This document shows positions 12,890 to 26,019 of a stretch of 64,000 bases of DNA, in pieces. A program made the position numbers and the translations under genes. The stretch covers positions 18,867,976 through 18,931,975 of the forward strand of contig NC_088298.1 in the NCBI RefSeq assembly GCF_032854445.1, written 5' to 3'. The stretch comes from Liolophura sinensis. Its lineage: Eukaryota > Mollusca > Polyplacophora > Chitonida > Chitonidae. The notes below the pieces were generated by a model. The model searched no databases and had not been told where the DNA came from. It was given only the letters and a program-made list of their open reading frames with translations. Each line of letters opens with the position of its first letter. Position 1 is the first letter of the stretch.

Positions 12890-14385
12890 TGGTACGGTAA
12901 AAGTGACATGTAAAATGTCGTGCGACGAATGTACGATAAAAAAAATGTCGTGCGCCGCTTTGTGAAATCGGCCCAAGTTTTTTCGCGAAAAGACAACAAA
13001 TCTACGGCATATGATTTGTGTCACAGGCCAGCTTTATATTCTGTATCATTTAACAAACATATCAAACCTGTTAAGTTGTGGATACTCTGTAATTGTTCGT
13101 AGCTTTATATCTCAATTGTAAACCCTTAAGTAAATCTTAATCTCTTGAGGAAGAATGACAAAAATAACTTTGTAGATTTAGTATTTTGTTAATGATATGA
13201 TATATAACTTGCTAAATCGATTAACATTTTAAAATGTTAAAACGTGAACAGATTTGTTTATAACGGCTTCAATAGCGCGTGTTAATCACACGGACATAAT
13301 TTCCATCCTTTCAGAATTCGCAACTATGTGCACACATTTAAGAACTTTAGCTATAAATAATCATAAAATTTTATTATGTAATAAACAGACCGGGATATAT
13401 ATGAAGGGGTCAGTCACGGCTTGGTATCAGGAAGCAGACATGCACACATCAATGCATTTAGACGAAGGCTATTTACATATTATAATGTACATATATAAAC
13501 CTGCGCTTTTTTTCACCGGAAAAAGTGTTAATGTGTTTTCAAATGACCTGATTCAAAATTTAATTTAAGAATGTAAAGCTTTTAATTCGTGTTGTTATCT
13601 ATGTGAATAAAATGCTTTTTATAGCATGTGTATTGTGTAATTAGAAAGTGATGCCAGATTTCAAGCCATGCATATGACACCTATCATGAAGGTGAAATGT
13701 GTGGAGAAATGATTATGTCAGGGTAGGCAACCGTACAAATTAAACCAATTCAAAAAGTATGATTGCAAGATAAATAAGATATATCTAGCAGTTTTCTTTT
13801 AACATCTTAAATACCCGACAAAACAAAATAAAAAAGGCAATAGGTAACACCAGTAAACTTCTGCAAAGTTGCACTCGTTAATTCAGTAGCTCGTGCACAA
13901 TTTTTGCATCACTTGTTTTCCATACATTTCACTTCCAAGTGAAAAACCCTTGACTACGGCGTTAAATGAAAACCAAATAAAGAAAAAATTTCTGTGTAAA
14001 ACTGACGTATAAATACCAATACATTGATTTTCGCTCTACAGCAGTTATATGTACATATATGTGTCTACTTTTCCCTTACCACACATGAATGCAGAAACAT
14101 GGCACAGTTTTAATGTTACCGCTATGTTTATATAAACACCTGCAATAAAAGCTTAACATAGATACTTGTGTGCTTTTTCTTGATTTATGACAGGATGTTG
14201 TGAACAATTTATGTGCACATTTAAATTTCTGAACATAAAGTGTTGCGGATTACGTGCTGGATTTGACGAATTGGATATTGAACACAAAGGCCTTTGATAC
14301 ATCATTGGCTTACTACTTTTGCCTCCAGATAACCGTCTTCCGTTTAAGTTATATTTATTTTTAGAGATTGTCATTCTAATTTCAC
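12890..14385. other. Intergenic, no gene seen
   Basis: No gene recognised. A small fragment of the SINE tail (gactacggcgttaaatgaaa) is visible near 13951. Confidence 0.35.
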
Positions 14386-14560
14386 CAATTTGACTTTACT
14401 CTAAAAACATTAATCTGTTTATTTTAAGAGAAAGTCTGTTGTCTGAGTGAAGCTAGACCGTATTCTGTTATTGTAACACAACATTGTCATAAACGTTTCA
14501 TTCTTCTATTGATTATTAAAAAATATAACCTTTTTAGACAACTAACGACGTTAACGGTGA
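14386..14560. repeat. Partial MITE copy
   Basis: It begins 'actctaaaaacattaatctg' and continues with 'gtctgttgtctgagtga' and 'attctgttattgtaacacaa'. These match the left half of the MITE seen complete at 23.8, 54.75 and 55.1 kb. The right half is missing. Confidence 0.55.
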
Positions 14561-14652
14561 AAGTCTGGTTGTCGACATCGCAATAACAACTATATTCTTT
14601 TATTACACAGAGAGTGTTATAATATGTCCAAAAAAAAAATGATTTGCACTTT

Positions 14653-14800
14653 TATCTATTTATTTACTTGACGTGTTTTACGCCGATCTTATTTTACTTA
14701 TACGACGATGGCCAGTATTATGGTGGGAGGAAACCGGACAGAGACCGTTGGAAACCCACGGCCATCCGAAGGTTACTAACAGACCTTTCCACCCACTTTT
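14653..14800 (-). mobile_element. SINE, main family, truncated
   Basis: Minus-strand copy with tail phrase, central block and A-tail (tttatttact...), without the tRNA-like head. It is more diverged than most other copies. Confidence 0.75.
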
Positions 14801-15404
14801 ATCAAGCCTGCTTCTTTTAATCCATGATTGAAGTCTTCACTCGTTTGATAACAAGAGATAGTACACCGTATTGACATCCAGCTAAAGAACTAATATTCAC
14901 CGAACAACACATTTAATTTACCAAAAGGTAATAAATGAAACATGACATAAATGTTTTATTTGCACCTACTTGCTAGAAAAAAATTGAACCTTCAAAGTTG
15001 TACTTAATCGACCAAGAACGTAATTATTTACCCACATGTGTAAGGTGGACAAGAAAGTTGTAACTGGCAGATTTTTTTTATCTTTACATTCCATGTATAG
15101 TTTTATGTCAATTTCTGCTTTGTAATGGAGACCGTATTATTACATTTAAAATGGTAAAACCGTTGGATCCAACCAGGCTGTTCAGGAATATAGTGTTTAC
15201 GTTTTGACACTTGAAGACGTTGCAACTCTCCGAGAGGAATCTTGAAACACTTTATCACAAAGAAGACAGGCGGTATCATAATCTTCAAAGACAGCTGAGG
15301 AGATTTGCACGTGTCTCAAAACTACTACCTGTAATGCGTCAGTGAACGCTCCATTCGTGTAGTGACAAGAGGGACTACCCCATACTGTTACAGATTACAG
15401 CTAA

Positions 15405-15541
15405 TATTTATTTTTTATTTAATTGGTGTTTTACGCCGTACTCAAGAATATTTCACTTACACGACGGCGGCCAGCATTATGGTGGGGGGAAACCGGGCGG
15501 AGCCCAGGGATGAAACCATCCGCAGGTTGATGAACAGGGGT
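15405..15541 (-). mobile_element. SINE, main family, truncated
   Basis: Minus-strand copy with the ATTT-rich tail, 'ggtgttttacgccgtactca' and the central block. It stops within the central block. A short taatat may be the target duplication. Confidence 0.8.
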
Positions 15542-17816
15542 TAATATCCTTAACCATCCATCTGACCCGACCTACGTCGGATTTATAAAATCCAGGTAAG
15601 CCAAAAAAGGTTGTTAAAGAAAAACAACTGTCTTCTTTCATAACCTTGTCACTTTAAGAAGAATGACAAAAGGTCGAACTGTGTTTTAACCTTTTATTAC
15701 CCGTAAATGAAGTTTGACGTCAGAGTGAAGTTTGAATATTATATTATAGTAATGATAACAGATGGATTATACTTGGCTATTTTAGACTTGGTCTTCAGTT
15801 TTGACAGTTGAAGGCGTAAGAACTCAAACTAAAGGCGGTGCAACAACAACAATATATCATAATCTACAAAGACAACTAAAAGGATTTACGCGTTTGTCAA
15901 AACTGCTACCTGTAATCCCTAAATGAACGCCTCATTAGTGTGATGACAAGACAGACGACCCCCTACTGATGTCCAGTTAAAGAACAAGAAAACTTAAAAA
16001 CATGACACTATAGGCTCAAAAGAGCACATTTTTTTCTATCTGGTGGTGCCTGCTGCATAATTTTGCGATTTTTCCTCGCCATACACGTAAAGCCTGAGAA
16101 CGGCAAAGCTGGCATAAGTCGCTGAGTCCATCGCGTCCTTCATCTTTAACACCCTGTAATTTAATGCGGGGGGGTGGGGGGTGTCTCTCAGCCAGTGATA
16201 GTCGTTAAAACTGATGGCATGCTCGTGTAAACTCGGAACCTACGTCCAGCATTCCGGCCTCCCGATCGTCAAGCGGAAAACGAACTGTACTGTTCGCTAC
16301 CTTCTGGGAAGACGAGTTCTACCGAAAATGTACGAACTGCACTTCAGCGGTTTACAACAGCAATTCCTCTCCTAACACAGAAGACTCCAGGACTATTACT
16401 TAGGCAAAATGGAGTCGCCCACGGCGGATTTTGGCGCTGACTTTATTTATAATTTTTTCCACTTGAGGTACATAAAAAAAATTTGTATGGCATGCACCTG
16501 CCAGGAAATACATACTCTTTTCAATGGTATTTGATAGATATTTAAATTTTCTTCTCCTTTAAAGATTACAGCTAAATCGTCTTTAATTGGCAGACTCATT
16601 TTTGTTAATGCTCAGTGGATGACATTTGAATAAGAATTTTTAAAAAGTGATGAGATTTCTTTATTGTCGCCTCCTTCCAAAAAAGGACTTTCTTTTCTAG
16701 TTATGTCACTTCATAGAGCGAATAAAGAAAACACTTACCTGAACATGTTCCAAAGAATGCAAATTATTTCTCGTCGAAGTGATTTTATCTTTCCATTTCT
16801 TTTACTTTTTGCTTTTCCGTTGAGACAACGCTGTAGTAATGACGAAATATCAGTTGAATTCTAACGAACAGTTAGTTTTTCTTGGCAGACGGAGACGCTG
16901 AAAATATCTTGGTTTACCTTGCAACAGCAACTCTATCCTTTAAAAGACAAACAATGCCATAATTTATAAAGATAACCTGAAATATGTGTACCAAAACTGC
17001 TATCCTGACATCCAGAAAAAGATTAGAGTTGATGATGTCGTTAATGATTCATCTGTTTCAAATTATTACTCATCGAATGTCATTTTAATTTTAACAACAA
17101 ACAAGACGCGGTTTATTTATTTAATTACACTTCCTTGCATTCCGTCCGTTTCTGATTAAATAATTTCATTAGCCAAGAATGAATATGTTTAGCTGAACGT
17201 GTTCCATAGACAAGAAAGTTGTAACTCATCAAACTGTTTTAGATTTTGTTACACGTTGTTTGGCGACATTTTCTGTTTTGTTAAAACATTGTTGAGAGTT
17301 TGCTGCACGTGTGACATGAGTCGTCGATGTCTTCCAGAAAAAAGCCTTGTATTAAGTAGTCACTGTAGCTCGACTGTGTCAATTTCACTCTCTTAAAAAT
17401 AACATGAAAAGGACATAGCTACTGTTTTTTTAAGAGCAAGTCACCACGTATATCTTGTCGGAGATAATAGTTCTCGGCCACACGCTGTGCTTGTTATTCC
17501 AGCTATTTGCGCTGACATTTGGAGATCCGACACTGTCAACCACTCAACACCGCCGTCATGTTACATGCCGGGTCAGTGCGCCTCGACCAATCAGATCGCT
17601 CCTTACTTTTTCGAGGAAAAGACGCTCACCGGGTCAGAATAAAGGGCCTGATAAATAAGCCACCGGTGAGATGTGTCAAGTCAGTATGACCGCGAGCTTT
17701 TAACTAACACAGAGCTCCTCACCGATAAACTCCTATATCTGCTGGGCTGCCTGCCAGTCGACTCTATCCTCATAGTGTGACTGCAAACCACCTCGGCCCT
17801 CACTTTGACAGACACC

Positions 17817-17828
17817 ATGCTACCACAG
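17817..17828 (+). CDS. Possible tiny first coding exon of TRAK gene
   Basis: An ATG followed by three codons (MLPQ) runs directly into a consensus donor, cag|gtaaac. The phase is 0, which matches the phase-0 start of the next recognised exon at 25906. The upstream sequence has no competing ATG nearby and is less AT-rich than its surroundings. The placement rests only on phase and splice-site fit, so it is weak. True N-terminal exons may lie elsewhere in the 8-kb gap. Confidence 0.25.
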
Positions 17829-18351
17829 GTAAACCTGTATTTTATACTTCACCTGATTAACTAACAGGACTTATATCTCTTCTGAAACTGTATATCGTGG
17901 TACGAAAAGCCTAATAACATTACCAATTATATACGATTATCCTCATCAAAATTTTTGTTCTTCCTCTAAAACTCTAATGCCTTTAAACAAAGTTCTGTTT
18001 TATGAGTACAAATCTACCTTTAACTTATTTATTCATTGATTCTTTAATACATTGCACAACATAAAACCTTAATATGTGGATAAAAATTTATGTTTACTAT
18101 TGAGGTGATAAACAATGGGAGTCTTGCACGATCTCCGAGGCCAAAGTTTTCAATATGTTCACAATAAATTGATGATAAACTGGATATATATGTTGCACCG
18201 AATGCATGGGATTGTAAACTGGCATTAAACCAGGCAAGAAATTGTATTATGACACTGTACGTCCTGAACCAAGTTACATGTCTGTGGATATTCAGTCGTT
18301 TTACTGGTTAATTGACAGCGATACTATGAGAAATGCTATTCTTCGCCGATT

Positions 18352-18420
18352 TATTTATTTCATTTGTGTTTTACGCCGTTTCTTCAGTGCATTACGATGG
18401 AACCTATAATCCCGTGCATG
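18352..18420 (-). mobile_element. SINE tail fragment
   Basis: A short minus-strand remnant of the main SINE: ATTT-rich tail followed by 'gtgttttacgccgt'. Confidence 0.5.
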
Positions 18421-18744
18421 CTATCCATGCGAGCTAATGGTACACATAGTACAGAAAATACACACATTGGTATATTAATTCCATTTTCCTCTTTGGAATT
18501 TTCTTGTTAAGCTACCACGCATGCAAATTATTTATGTTTGCTTTGATATGATTGGTTTATGACTGACATGAGTAATGGCGTAGTGAATGCACCGTATAAC
18601 ATGTGGCTAGTATTTTTTTCAGAATGGCAGCATATTTTGTCGCGAGTAATTTCTCAGAATAGCAACATATTTTTACCTATATAAAGCACTATTCATATTT
18701 CAAAGAATATCTCTTACCCGTGAACGCTGACAGTTGTAGAGGCC

Positions 18745-19165
18745 CCAAATACACCTTTGCAGATACATCAAATAAACCTTAAAAGAGATGTCAAATAAAC
18801 CCATACAGAAGCGGCAAATAAACCTTTAAACAATCGGCAAATAAAACTTTAACGAGGTGTCAAATAAACCTTTACAGAGGCACCAAATAAACCTTTAAAG
18901 AGGTGTCAAATAAACCTATACAGAGGCGGCAAATAAACCTTTAAAAAATCGTCAAATAAAACTTTAATGAGGTGTCAAATAAACCTTTACAGAGGCACCA
19001 AATAAACCTTAAAGAGGTGTCAAATAAACCTTTAAAGATGCACCAAATAAAACTTTAAAGAGGTGTCAAAATTTTTAAGAGGCCTCAAATAAACCTTCGA
19101 AGAGGCACCGAATAAACTTTTAAAGAGGAGTCAAACAAACACTTTAATAGAAGCCAAATATTCCT
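18745..19165. repeat. 22-23-bp degenerate minisatellite
   Basis: About 17 imperfect copies of a unit like 'caaataaacctttaaagagg' with variants 'aggcacc', 'ggtgt' and 'cggc'. Units drift in length and sequence, so the array is old. Confidence 0.8.
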
Positions 19166-20036
19166 TTAAAGACATGTACAATATGATATTGTCCAAATTA
19201 TATTAAAAAAAAAAAACAGGTAGTTATACAGCAGTTAGGGTAATACTTAGATCGACGCGATAAAGTATATTTAACTCAACCGGTCATTAAAAAATTAAGA
19301 CTTCACAACAAAACGTGCCGAAATAAAAACTGGATTATTTAGGCTATCAGTTAGGCCATACCACAAACACCCGGTGTTAGCGTTGATTGAATATTGTATT
19401 ATGTACAAATTGCAGTTTGCCTTACAGGCCATGATGGTATGGATACCTACTGTAGGTCGTGATGTTTTCCATTTTCCAGTTTTTCACCTGTCATACTCGT
19501 GGTCATATGCCAGTCAAAACTCCGCGTGATTTTTTCTCGTCAGAAGCATTGAATAGCCTTGGCAGATCTCGTGCTTCACCGTAAACTCTCTGTGCCTGCG
19601 TGACTTGTTGGCTCGGGAGATGCAGCGTCACACACCAGGGGGCGCTGGCACAATTTAAATGAGTAATAAGTGTTAGGTACAAAAATATCCTGAAATATCC
19701 GTGTCAGTTCTCAGTGGGATATCCGTAAATGTTAAACAATGAACACGCTGTGGAGATGAGCTGGATGACCCAAGGTTGACCCATTTGCACCGTGAACATG
19801 TATGGGTTCGAATCCATCAGAGAGCAGCTGTATTCATTTTTGTAATTTTCTGACATTTTCACATCACTGGTTTTAAATACGACTATGTATGTTTCACTTG
19901 GAAATACTTAATCTTCAAACACGAAGTTGTTTTGGGTTGTGAAGAACCATTTACTCCTTTCGCAAAACCCCAAATACATAAAACATATGTAATATATTCC
20001 ATAGAACTGAATTTAATGAATGGCTACGTAGGCCTT

Positions 20037-20196
20037 AATCGGGTGCATGAAGTTTTAATCAGGTGCACAAAGTTTTAATCAGGTGCATGGTCTTTTAATC
20101 AAATGCATGATCTTTTAACCAGGTGCATGATCTTTTAAATAGTTGCAAGATCTTTTAATCAAGTGCATGATCTTTGAATCAGGTGCATGATCATTA
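20037..20196. repeat. 20-bp minisatellite
   Basis: About eight imperfect copies of a unit of the form 'aatcaggtgcatgatctttt'. Confidence 0.85.
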
Positions 20197-22547
20197 GTGA
20201 GAATTCATGTCCCTGGAGAAGTTTGTAATGAATTGCATGTTATTGTGGTTCAGCAATTTGTCTCTTGATCTGCCAGCAAATACCACATTGTTTGTGAGGA
20301 AAATCGTACAAGCATATTGTAAGCAAAGACTGACCAAATATGTGATAAGAAAATTGAATTACTATGTATACGGAAACTGTGGTTTTGAATCCAGCAGTAT
20401 AACATTGGGTATTTCTTTTCATCAGAATATGCCGTATGAATTTTAACAACTTGTACAACTGTACTTCTTACAAACCCTCGAGCTGCATCTCGCGCTAGCA
20501 TGTAAAACAGCAACGTTAGCCACAACAAAACAAAACTCAACCGCGGTGGACTATTTTTTGCAGCAGATGAGAAACTGCAGTGAAACGAACACTGATGATT
20601 ATCCCGGCGGTTTTCCGCATTCTAATATGACACTAAAGCTTGTAATGAAAGGTCTTCTTATATATCCATATTTTCTGGCTGCCGTTCGCTGGTCTACCGA
20701 AACCTTTTGACTCCTGGTGTGCGACACCCCTTGTCCATTAATTTCTCGTGACTCCCTTTAAATTTGCTACTTTCTAACATCATGCTGGACGTTGCATGTT
20801 TTAATGATGAAATCTCTCGTTTAATACAGGAAGATTTGTGAACAAACCTATTACATGTGATACAATTTTCATTTGTTACGGAAACCATACGTAGTGGAGA
20901 TAATAAATATTTGTACAAAGATACATCATATTACATCAACATTTAATTATTTTGCATTCAAATGATAACTAATTATGATTAATTACTGTTTTTCATTTAA
21001 AATAAGTGACATAAACAACAGAAGTGATGATACATAATAGTCGAGCCCTTTGTTTTTTTCAATTCCCTAAATTCACCTGTCAGTTAAACAGCCAGAAAAT
21101 AGAATTAACCGACCTATTTACGTCACGGTGTTGGTATAATGGTGCGAAACGTGTTGTAACGAAAAACTTCCGTGTGTAGTGGACAGCTTTAACGAAACCG
21201 TGTCAAATGGGGAAGGAGTGGTAAGGGGGGGGTAGTATTGCGACAAAAACAAAACGTATCTGCCACGTCATGCTACCTGCGCTAATTATTATTTAATTGC
21301 GGAACAATGTCCGACATCAGCACGGAACAAAATTGCGTCTAAATGGTAAGAGTTTTATCGGCTTCAAACACGTCACTAAAACCAAGAAATGATCGGAATA
21401 AATTTTAACAACGAATACCAATTTTCATTTCAAGATAATCACAGAATTTATATTAATGTAATATTTTGTCATACAGAAGCGCTGAAGTGGTTCTAACTTA
21501 TAGTGTGTTTATTTTAGCGAGTCGCTTAGGCCTATATTCTACTGTCAGTAAAATCAGTCATTTTCGCCACCAAAATTGCCTTTAATCAGCGACACGTAAC
21601 AACACAAGCTCTACAGGTCGACATATTGAAAGTTCATATTCTTGCAAGGAAAAGTTAGAACACATTTTCCACTCATAATGTTAACGTCCAAAAGCTCGGT
21701 TTCGACGGTAAGAACCCATTGCCTCGGGGTGAAGTCAGAAATATTAAAAAAAAACAGTGACATGCTGGATTTTGAGCGGAGTTGAACATGTTTCGATGGA
21801 GGGCAACACCAGTTACCTAAACTGCTATCGATTTAACTATTAACTCTGTTACTAACACTGTCATATTTAATATTGTTTATAATATTGTTTTATTATAATA
21901 TAACCTGAATAAATGAATTTTATATTATCTCTTGTAGTATATGATCCCACGGCAGTATAGATTTAGAGATGAATGTTAGGAAATGAAAGCAATGGAATGT
22001 GTTCGCAGAGACGGTAGTGTAGGCTTTGTTACTGCGTGGAGTTTGTTCTTACCGCCTGTTGGTGAAGCCATCGTAAAATAAGTTACTCTCCACGCCCATT
22101 CTCCAGCATGCAACTTGCTTTTGAATAATTATGACGTCACCGGACGCAATGTGTTCTTTGTGTCGAAACTAAGCATACGGAGTTTAACATTATGAATTAG
22201 AAAAAGTATTCTAACTGCATTTTCTCTGTGATATTATGGACATTCAACATATCTACATGTATTTGTAAAGCTTTTGTTGTTACGTGTCACTGACTAAAGG
22301 CAATTTTGGTACTGAGTATATGACCGATTTTGTAGAGAGTTGAATATAGGAGACTCCCTAAAAAGTAGACTATAGTATACGGCACCGGTATAGGCCTACT
22401 CTCATTAGGGTGTGTGTAAAAGTTGCACGTAGCAACAGTTCGAAACCAAGTCATGCATTTTCCGTGTATAATCACTGATGTCACACAATGCATGTCTTTC
22501 TAGGTGCTTTTTTGATATGTTGCAAAACAACATTCCAAATATGCATT

Positions 22548-22814
22548 GGGGGCCTCCATAGCTCAGTTGGTTAGCACGCTATCGCAGCGTAATGACCAAG
22601 AAGCCTCTCACCAATGCGGTGGCTGTGAGCTCAAATCCAGCTCATGCTGGCTTCCTCTCCGGCCCTAATTGGGAAGGTCTTCCAGCAACCTGCGGATGGT
22701 CGTGGGTTTCCGCCGGGCCCTGCCCGGTTTCCTCCCTTCATAATGCTGGTCGTGAAATATTCTTGAGTACGGCATAAAACACCAATCAAATAAATAAATA
22801 AATAAATAAACAAA
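22548..22814 (+). mobile_element. Full-length tRNA-derived SINE
   Basis: The tRNA-like head starts ggggcctccatagctcagtt and carries an A-box (tagctcagttgg) and a B-box-like phrase (agctcaaatcc). A central block (ggaaggtct.ccagcaacctg) and the tail phrase ending in AAAT repeats follow. The head is not a functional tRNA: the arms are degraded and it runs straight into the SINE body. The architecture resembles broadly distributed molluscan SINE families such as MetaSINE or V-SINE, but I cannot confirm the family name. Confidence 0.88.
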
Positions 22815-23646
22815 TATACACTGCTTCACATTTTCATCTCTTTTATTAACCACATAAGTTTAAAGTAACTATGCTAACTTCCGTGAGATCCGGTGGTATT
22901 ACTTGTTTATTTTTTTGTCGTTTTATTTCTTTTTTGCATGGATAAGATTTCTGTAGAGGTTATTTAAAACACTGATTCATGAACAGTGCATTTAATGCAT
23001 GCATGAACATCCTTTAAAATCACTTAAATGAGAAAGTATTTCTTCAGAGATTGTTCTAAAAAATGACTAGATTTATGCATGTAACATACCAAAAAAACCT
23101 GAATGTACACTAAAATGAAAAGATGCTTCTTAGAAAAAAATTTGATTATCTTGCAGTTTTAAGTCGACAGACATGCACGACAGTCGGACATCATTGTTTT
23201 ATTTTTTTATTATTATTATTATTTATTTTTTTCCCTCATTAATATAATTTAATTTCTATTTTTGTATCTTAAATTTGAAGCTTTAAACTTAATGCCTGTA
23301 TATATAAGCTTATTAAATAGCAAAATTTATCTGCTGTATAGTAAAATTTATAGTAGGGTTGGAGACTTTGAATATTAAGTAAGAATATCTCAATCCAGAA
23401 CGTTAACATCAGACGTCTTGATCACGCGATCAACGCCCTCTCCCCTCACCAGACACAGTGAGAGAATCTACACGTCTGTAAAGCATGTCACGTCCCCCTG
23501 AAGAAGTGGTCAAAGCCCTGTTTGTGTCTGAACATTGCATAGACTCGCCGTCAAATGTTTATCACCTTTTCACACAGTCAGCATATTTCTGGCTCAATAG
23601 TTGGCTGCCAACCAACTTCATTGTTCACTATGAGATGAACCCAAAT

Positions 23647-23693
23647 CCCCCCCACCCACATCCCCCACCCCCCCCCCCCCCCCCACCCCCCAC
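23647..23693. repeat. Poly-C/CCCA low-complexity tract
   Basis: A C-rich run with single A interruptions, likely length-variable and hard to sequence. Confidence 0.9.
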
Positions 23694-23832
23694 CATACTC
23701 AACTACAGCTCACTGACTCCCACTATGTACGTCTCTCCGTACCGAAGTAAACAGATGGTCAGAATGAGTTATATCTTTTGAAACATTTGTTGGATTTGTG
23801 TTATCAAATTTGGAGTCAAGGTAAGTAGTTCT

Positions 23833-24094
23833 TAAACATTCAAAACATTAACCTGTTAATTTTAACGGAAAGTCTGTTGTCTAAGTGATGCTACAATGTG
23901 TTCCGTTATTATAACACAATATTCTGTGATATGCAACAGAATATCTTGTTAGTCTAACAGAATCTTTATGTTGAATTAACAGAATATGTGTGTTATATTT
24001 AACAGAAAAATCTACTGCATTAACATAATACATTCTAGCATCACTCAGACAACAGACTTGCCGGTAAAATTAACATAGTAATTTTTTGAGTGCA
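23833..24094. mobile_element. MITE copy 1
   Basis: About 260 bases with long inverted ends. The left side has 'agtctgttgtctaagtgatg' and the right side its complement-like 'catcactcagacaacagact', with an outer 'ttttttgagtg'. There is no coding capacity. It is the same family as the copies at 54751 and 55122. Confidence 0.75.
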
Positions 24095-24624
24095 TGTCAA
24101 CCAAATATGCAAACTTAAGCACCGTCATGCGACGAGGGCACCATCCCAACCTTCCCTGACAAGACGCACGCATTTTTCATTTATATACACGGAGCTACAT
24201 GTATGAAGGATTGCAGTACAAATGAACATACATTTACAGATTTTCTAGTGCGCAGAGGTTGTGTCCATTACCCTCATAAGTTAATACAGTCACGTGTCGA
24301 CTGCCTGGACATTTTCTCGTTGGCAAGATCTACAAGCGAACCTCCAAACATGCATAGCTGGCTGCAAACTTACCGAGCCGTAGGGCAATCCCTGAACACA
24401 AATGGAATATTTCTACCGCTACCACTTGTGATGTAATAAATCGCTTAAAAATCCGAGTTGTCAGACAGCTCAAGGGATAACCTTGTGAAAATCGTCATCG
24501 CTTTGATAAAGAAGTAGGTTAGACTGGCATATATCTCCGCCTTAAGTTAACAAATTGCTCATAAAAAGAGACCTTTATACCCACTTTAAATCCAAAGTAG
24601 AAAGATTGCAAATAATACATGGCA

Positions 24625-24785
24625 TTTATTTATTTTTTTTTATATTTTGTTTACTTTCAGTTGTTTTGTTTAATAATTTATTTCTGTGGTTCTTTGTTTC
24701 AGTACTGTTTTTTGTTATTGTTCTAGTTTCTTTTTTTTTTGTTTGTTTTTCTTTTTTTCTTTGTGTGCTGTCTTGTTTCTTTGTT
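24625..24785. repeat. T-rich low-complexity stretch
   Basis: Strong T/G asymmetry gives an open frame rich in F, L and V. This is a composition effect and I do not call it a gene. Confidence 0.7.
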
Positions 24786-25639
24786 TATTTGAAAGGGTAT
24801 TGTAACCGAGCTCATTTCTACGTCGATGGCAGTAAAGCCCTTCTCAAAATCCGATCATTCCAGAAGGTTTTGGGCTTGCGTTGGGGCTATCATAAAAACT
24901 GTTAGTTTTTGTGTTAAAATTTACGACGTCTGAAACCCTAGACGGATAAATGGTTTTATCTTTATTATGTATACGACTGGTAAAAGTTATGACGCAGGTT
25001 TATCTGTCGAAGTTGTAAACACTATTTTACCTTGACCGGTGACCTAGTAAGTACTATCGATTTGTCTGAAAGAAAGTAAACAAACATGATAAACCTAAAA
25101 TGTTTATCTTTGCCTGTGAAAAGTACATTTTTATGGAAAAACAAACTGCTAACATATGCATAACATATACTGCTCGGTATGCATGAATGCCTAAGATACG
25201 AATCAGTGCAACTCAAATGGTCGTGGAAGGAGTTGGTTCCCATTGGCGATGGTCGTACAGTTTTTCTTATGATTGAAGCGCACACACTTAATAACTTCAA
25301 ACAGTTAACATCAGCTTTTTCTCGCGGGTCCCTTAGCAATCAACACGACACTTTCTTTCGATAAAGTGCATCATCACCTAAAATCAAATAGCGTGTATGT
25401 TGAGATTTTGAGAATCGTCAAACAACTTAGATTTCATCTTTGCATTGCCTTATCCACTCTCAAGCTGTTAGAAAGTTATGAAAATGCAAACAATTTGGGC
25501 ATACTTTAAACTAATAAAAACTCCGTGTTTACCAAGAAGTTCCTTAAGCACTGACACGTATGTTTCTTTAAAGTTTTGTAATTACCGGTGCAAGTAGTCT
25601 TGATAACATTTACTTCTAAAATGGTGTCATCGGGACTGT

Positions 25640-25858
25640 GTCGGGCTCATCAGGTTACACCTCTGATTCACGGCAACGGTTATGTCCTTCACGCGATCAC
25701 GGGTTCGAATCCAGCTCTAGTTATTCCGACTTTGTCAAGCACCTGAGCGACCAAGGTTGGTGGTTTATTTCGGGCACTCCGGTTTCCTCCACCCACAAAC
25801 CTGACAGTAGTCAGAGGGGTGAGAAATTCCTGAATACGGTGTTCAAAGTAAACAAATA
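25640..25858 (+). repeat. Dispersed tRNA-derived repeat, type D
   Basis: It has a clear B-box (gggttcgaatcc) near 25700, then 'gaccaaggttggtggttta', 'gggcactccggtttcctcc' and 'cctgacagtagtcagagggg', ending in aaacaaataaaaa. It lies just 5' of the first solid TRAK exon. A related copy is near 58.9 kb. Confidence 0.6.
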
Positions 25859-25905
25859 AAAATAGTTGATAAATTAAAAGGCGCTGTTATGTTTTGTGGT
25901 TTAAG

Positions 25906-26019
25906 GACGATGAAACGATTTCGGAGGACACCGTGATACTTAATCTGTATAAATCCAACCAATCGCTACAAGAAGAGAACAGTCTTCTCCGGAACGAGGT
26001 TGAAAATGCGGAAGATAAG
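25906..26019 (+). CDS. TRAK: TRAK exon A
   Basis: 38 codons, phase 0 to 0, donor aag|gtaggc. Coiled coil with NLYKSNQSLQEENSLLRNEV, matching the TRAK segment around NKTLTERNELLEEQV. The acceptor is tttaag, a weak non-C AG. No in-frame ATG, so it is internal. Confidence 0.8.

Larger units (their letters stand above)
14560..17230. repeat. Cluster of diverged 150-200-bp repeats
   Basis: Related segments occur at roughly 14560-14900 (split by a SINE), 15150-15365, 15770-15985 and 16885-17030. They share ordered phrases such as 'cataatct.caaagacaact', 'tcaaaactgctacctgtaat' and 'gacatccagctaaagaac'. Divergence is high, so the duplications are old. They lie upstream of the proposed TRAK first exon. 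Confidence 0.5.
17829..25905. other. Long non-coding stretch before the first solid TRAK exon
   Basis: Intron 1 if the exon at 17817 is real, otherwise promoter and intergenic DNA. It holds two small tandem arrays, SINEs, one MITE and a poly-C tract, each listed separately. No exon with TRAK-like coiled coil was recognised here, and the short open frames have no domain. Confidence 0.4.

Noticed and set aside
22548-22650. Possible tRNA genes at the SINE heads (also 43655 and 46162)
   Set aside because: A- and B-box phrases are present, but each head continues into the same SINE body and tail, and the arms do not form a proper cloverleaf by eye.
23485-23781. 98-codon frame with a proline run
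   Set aside because: The proline run is the poly-C tract, and the rest has no recognisable domain.
24555-24905. 116-codon plus-strand frame with hydrophobic segments
   Set aside because: F/L/V richness comes from a T-rich low-complexity tract. There are no homology motifs or splice support.
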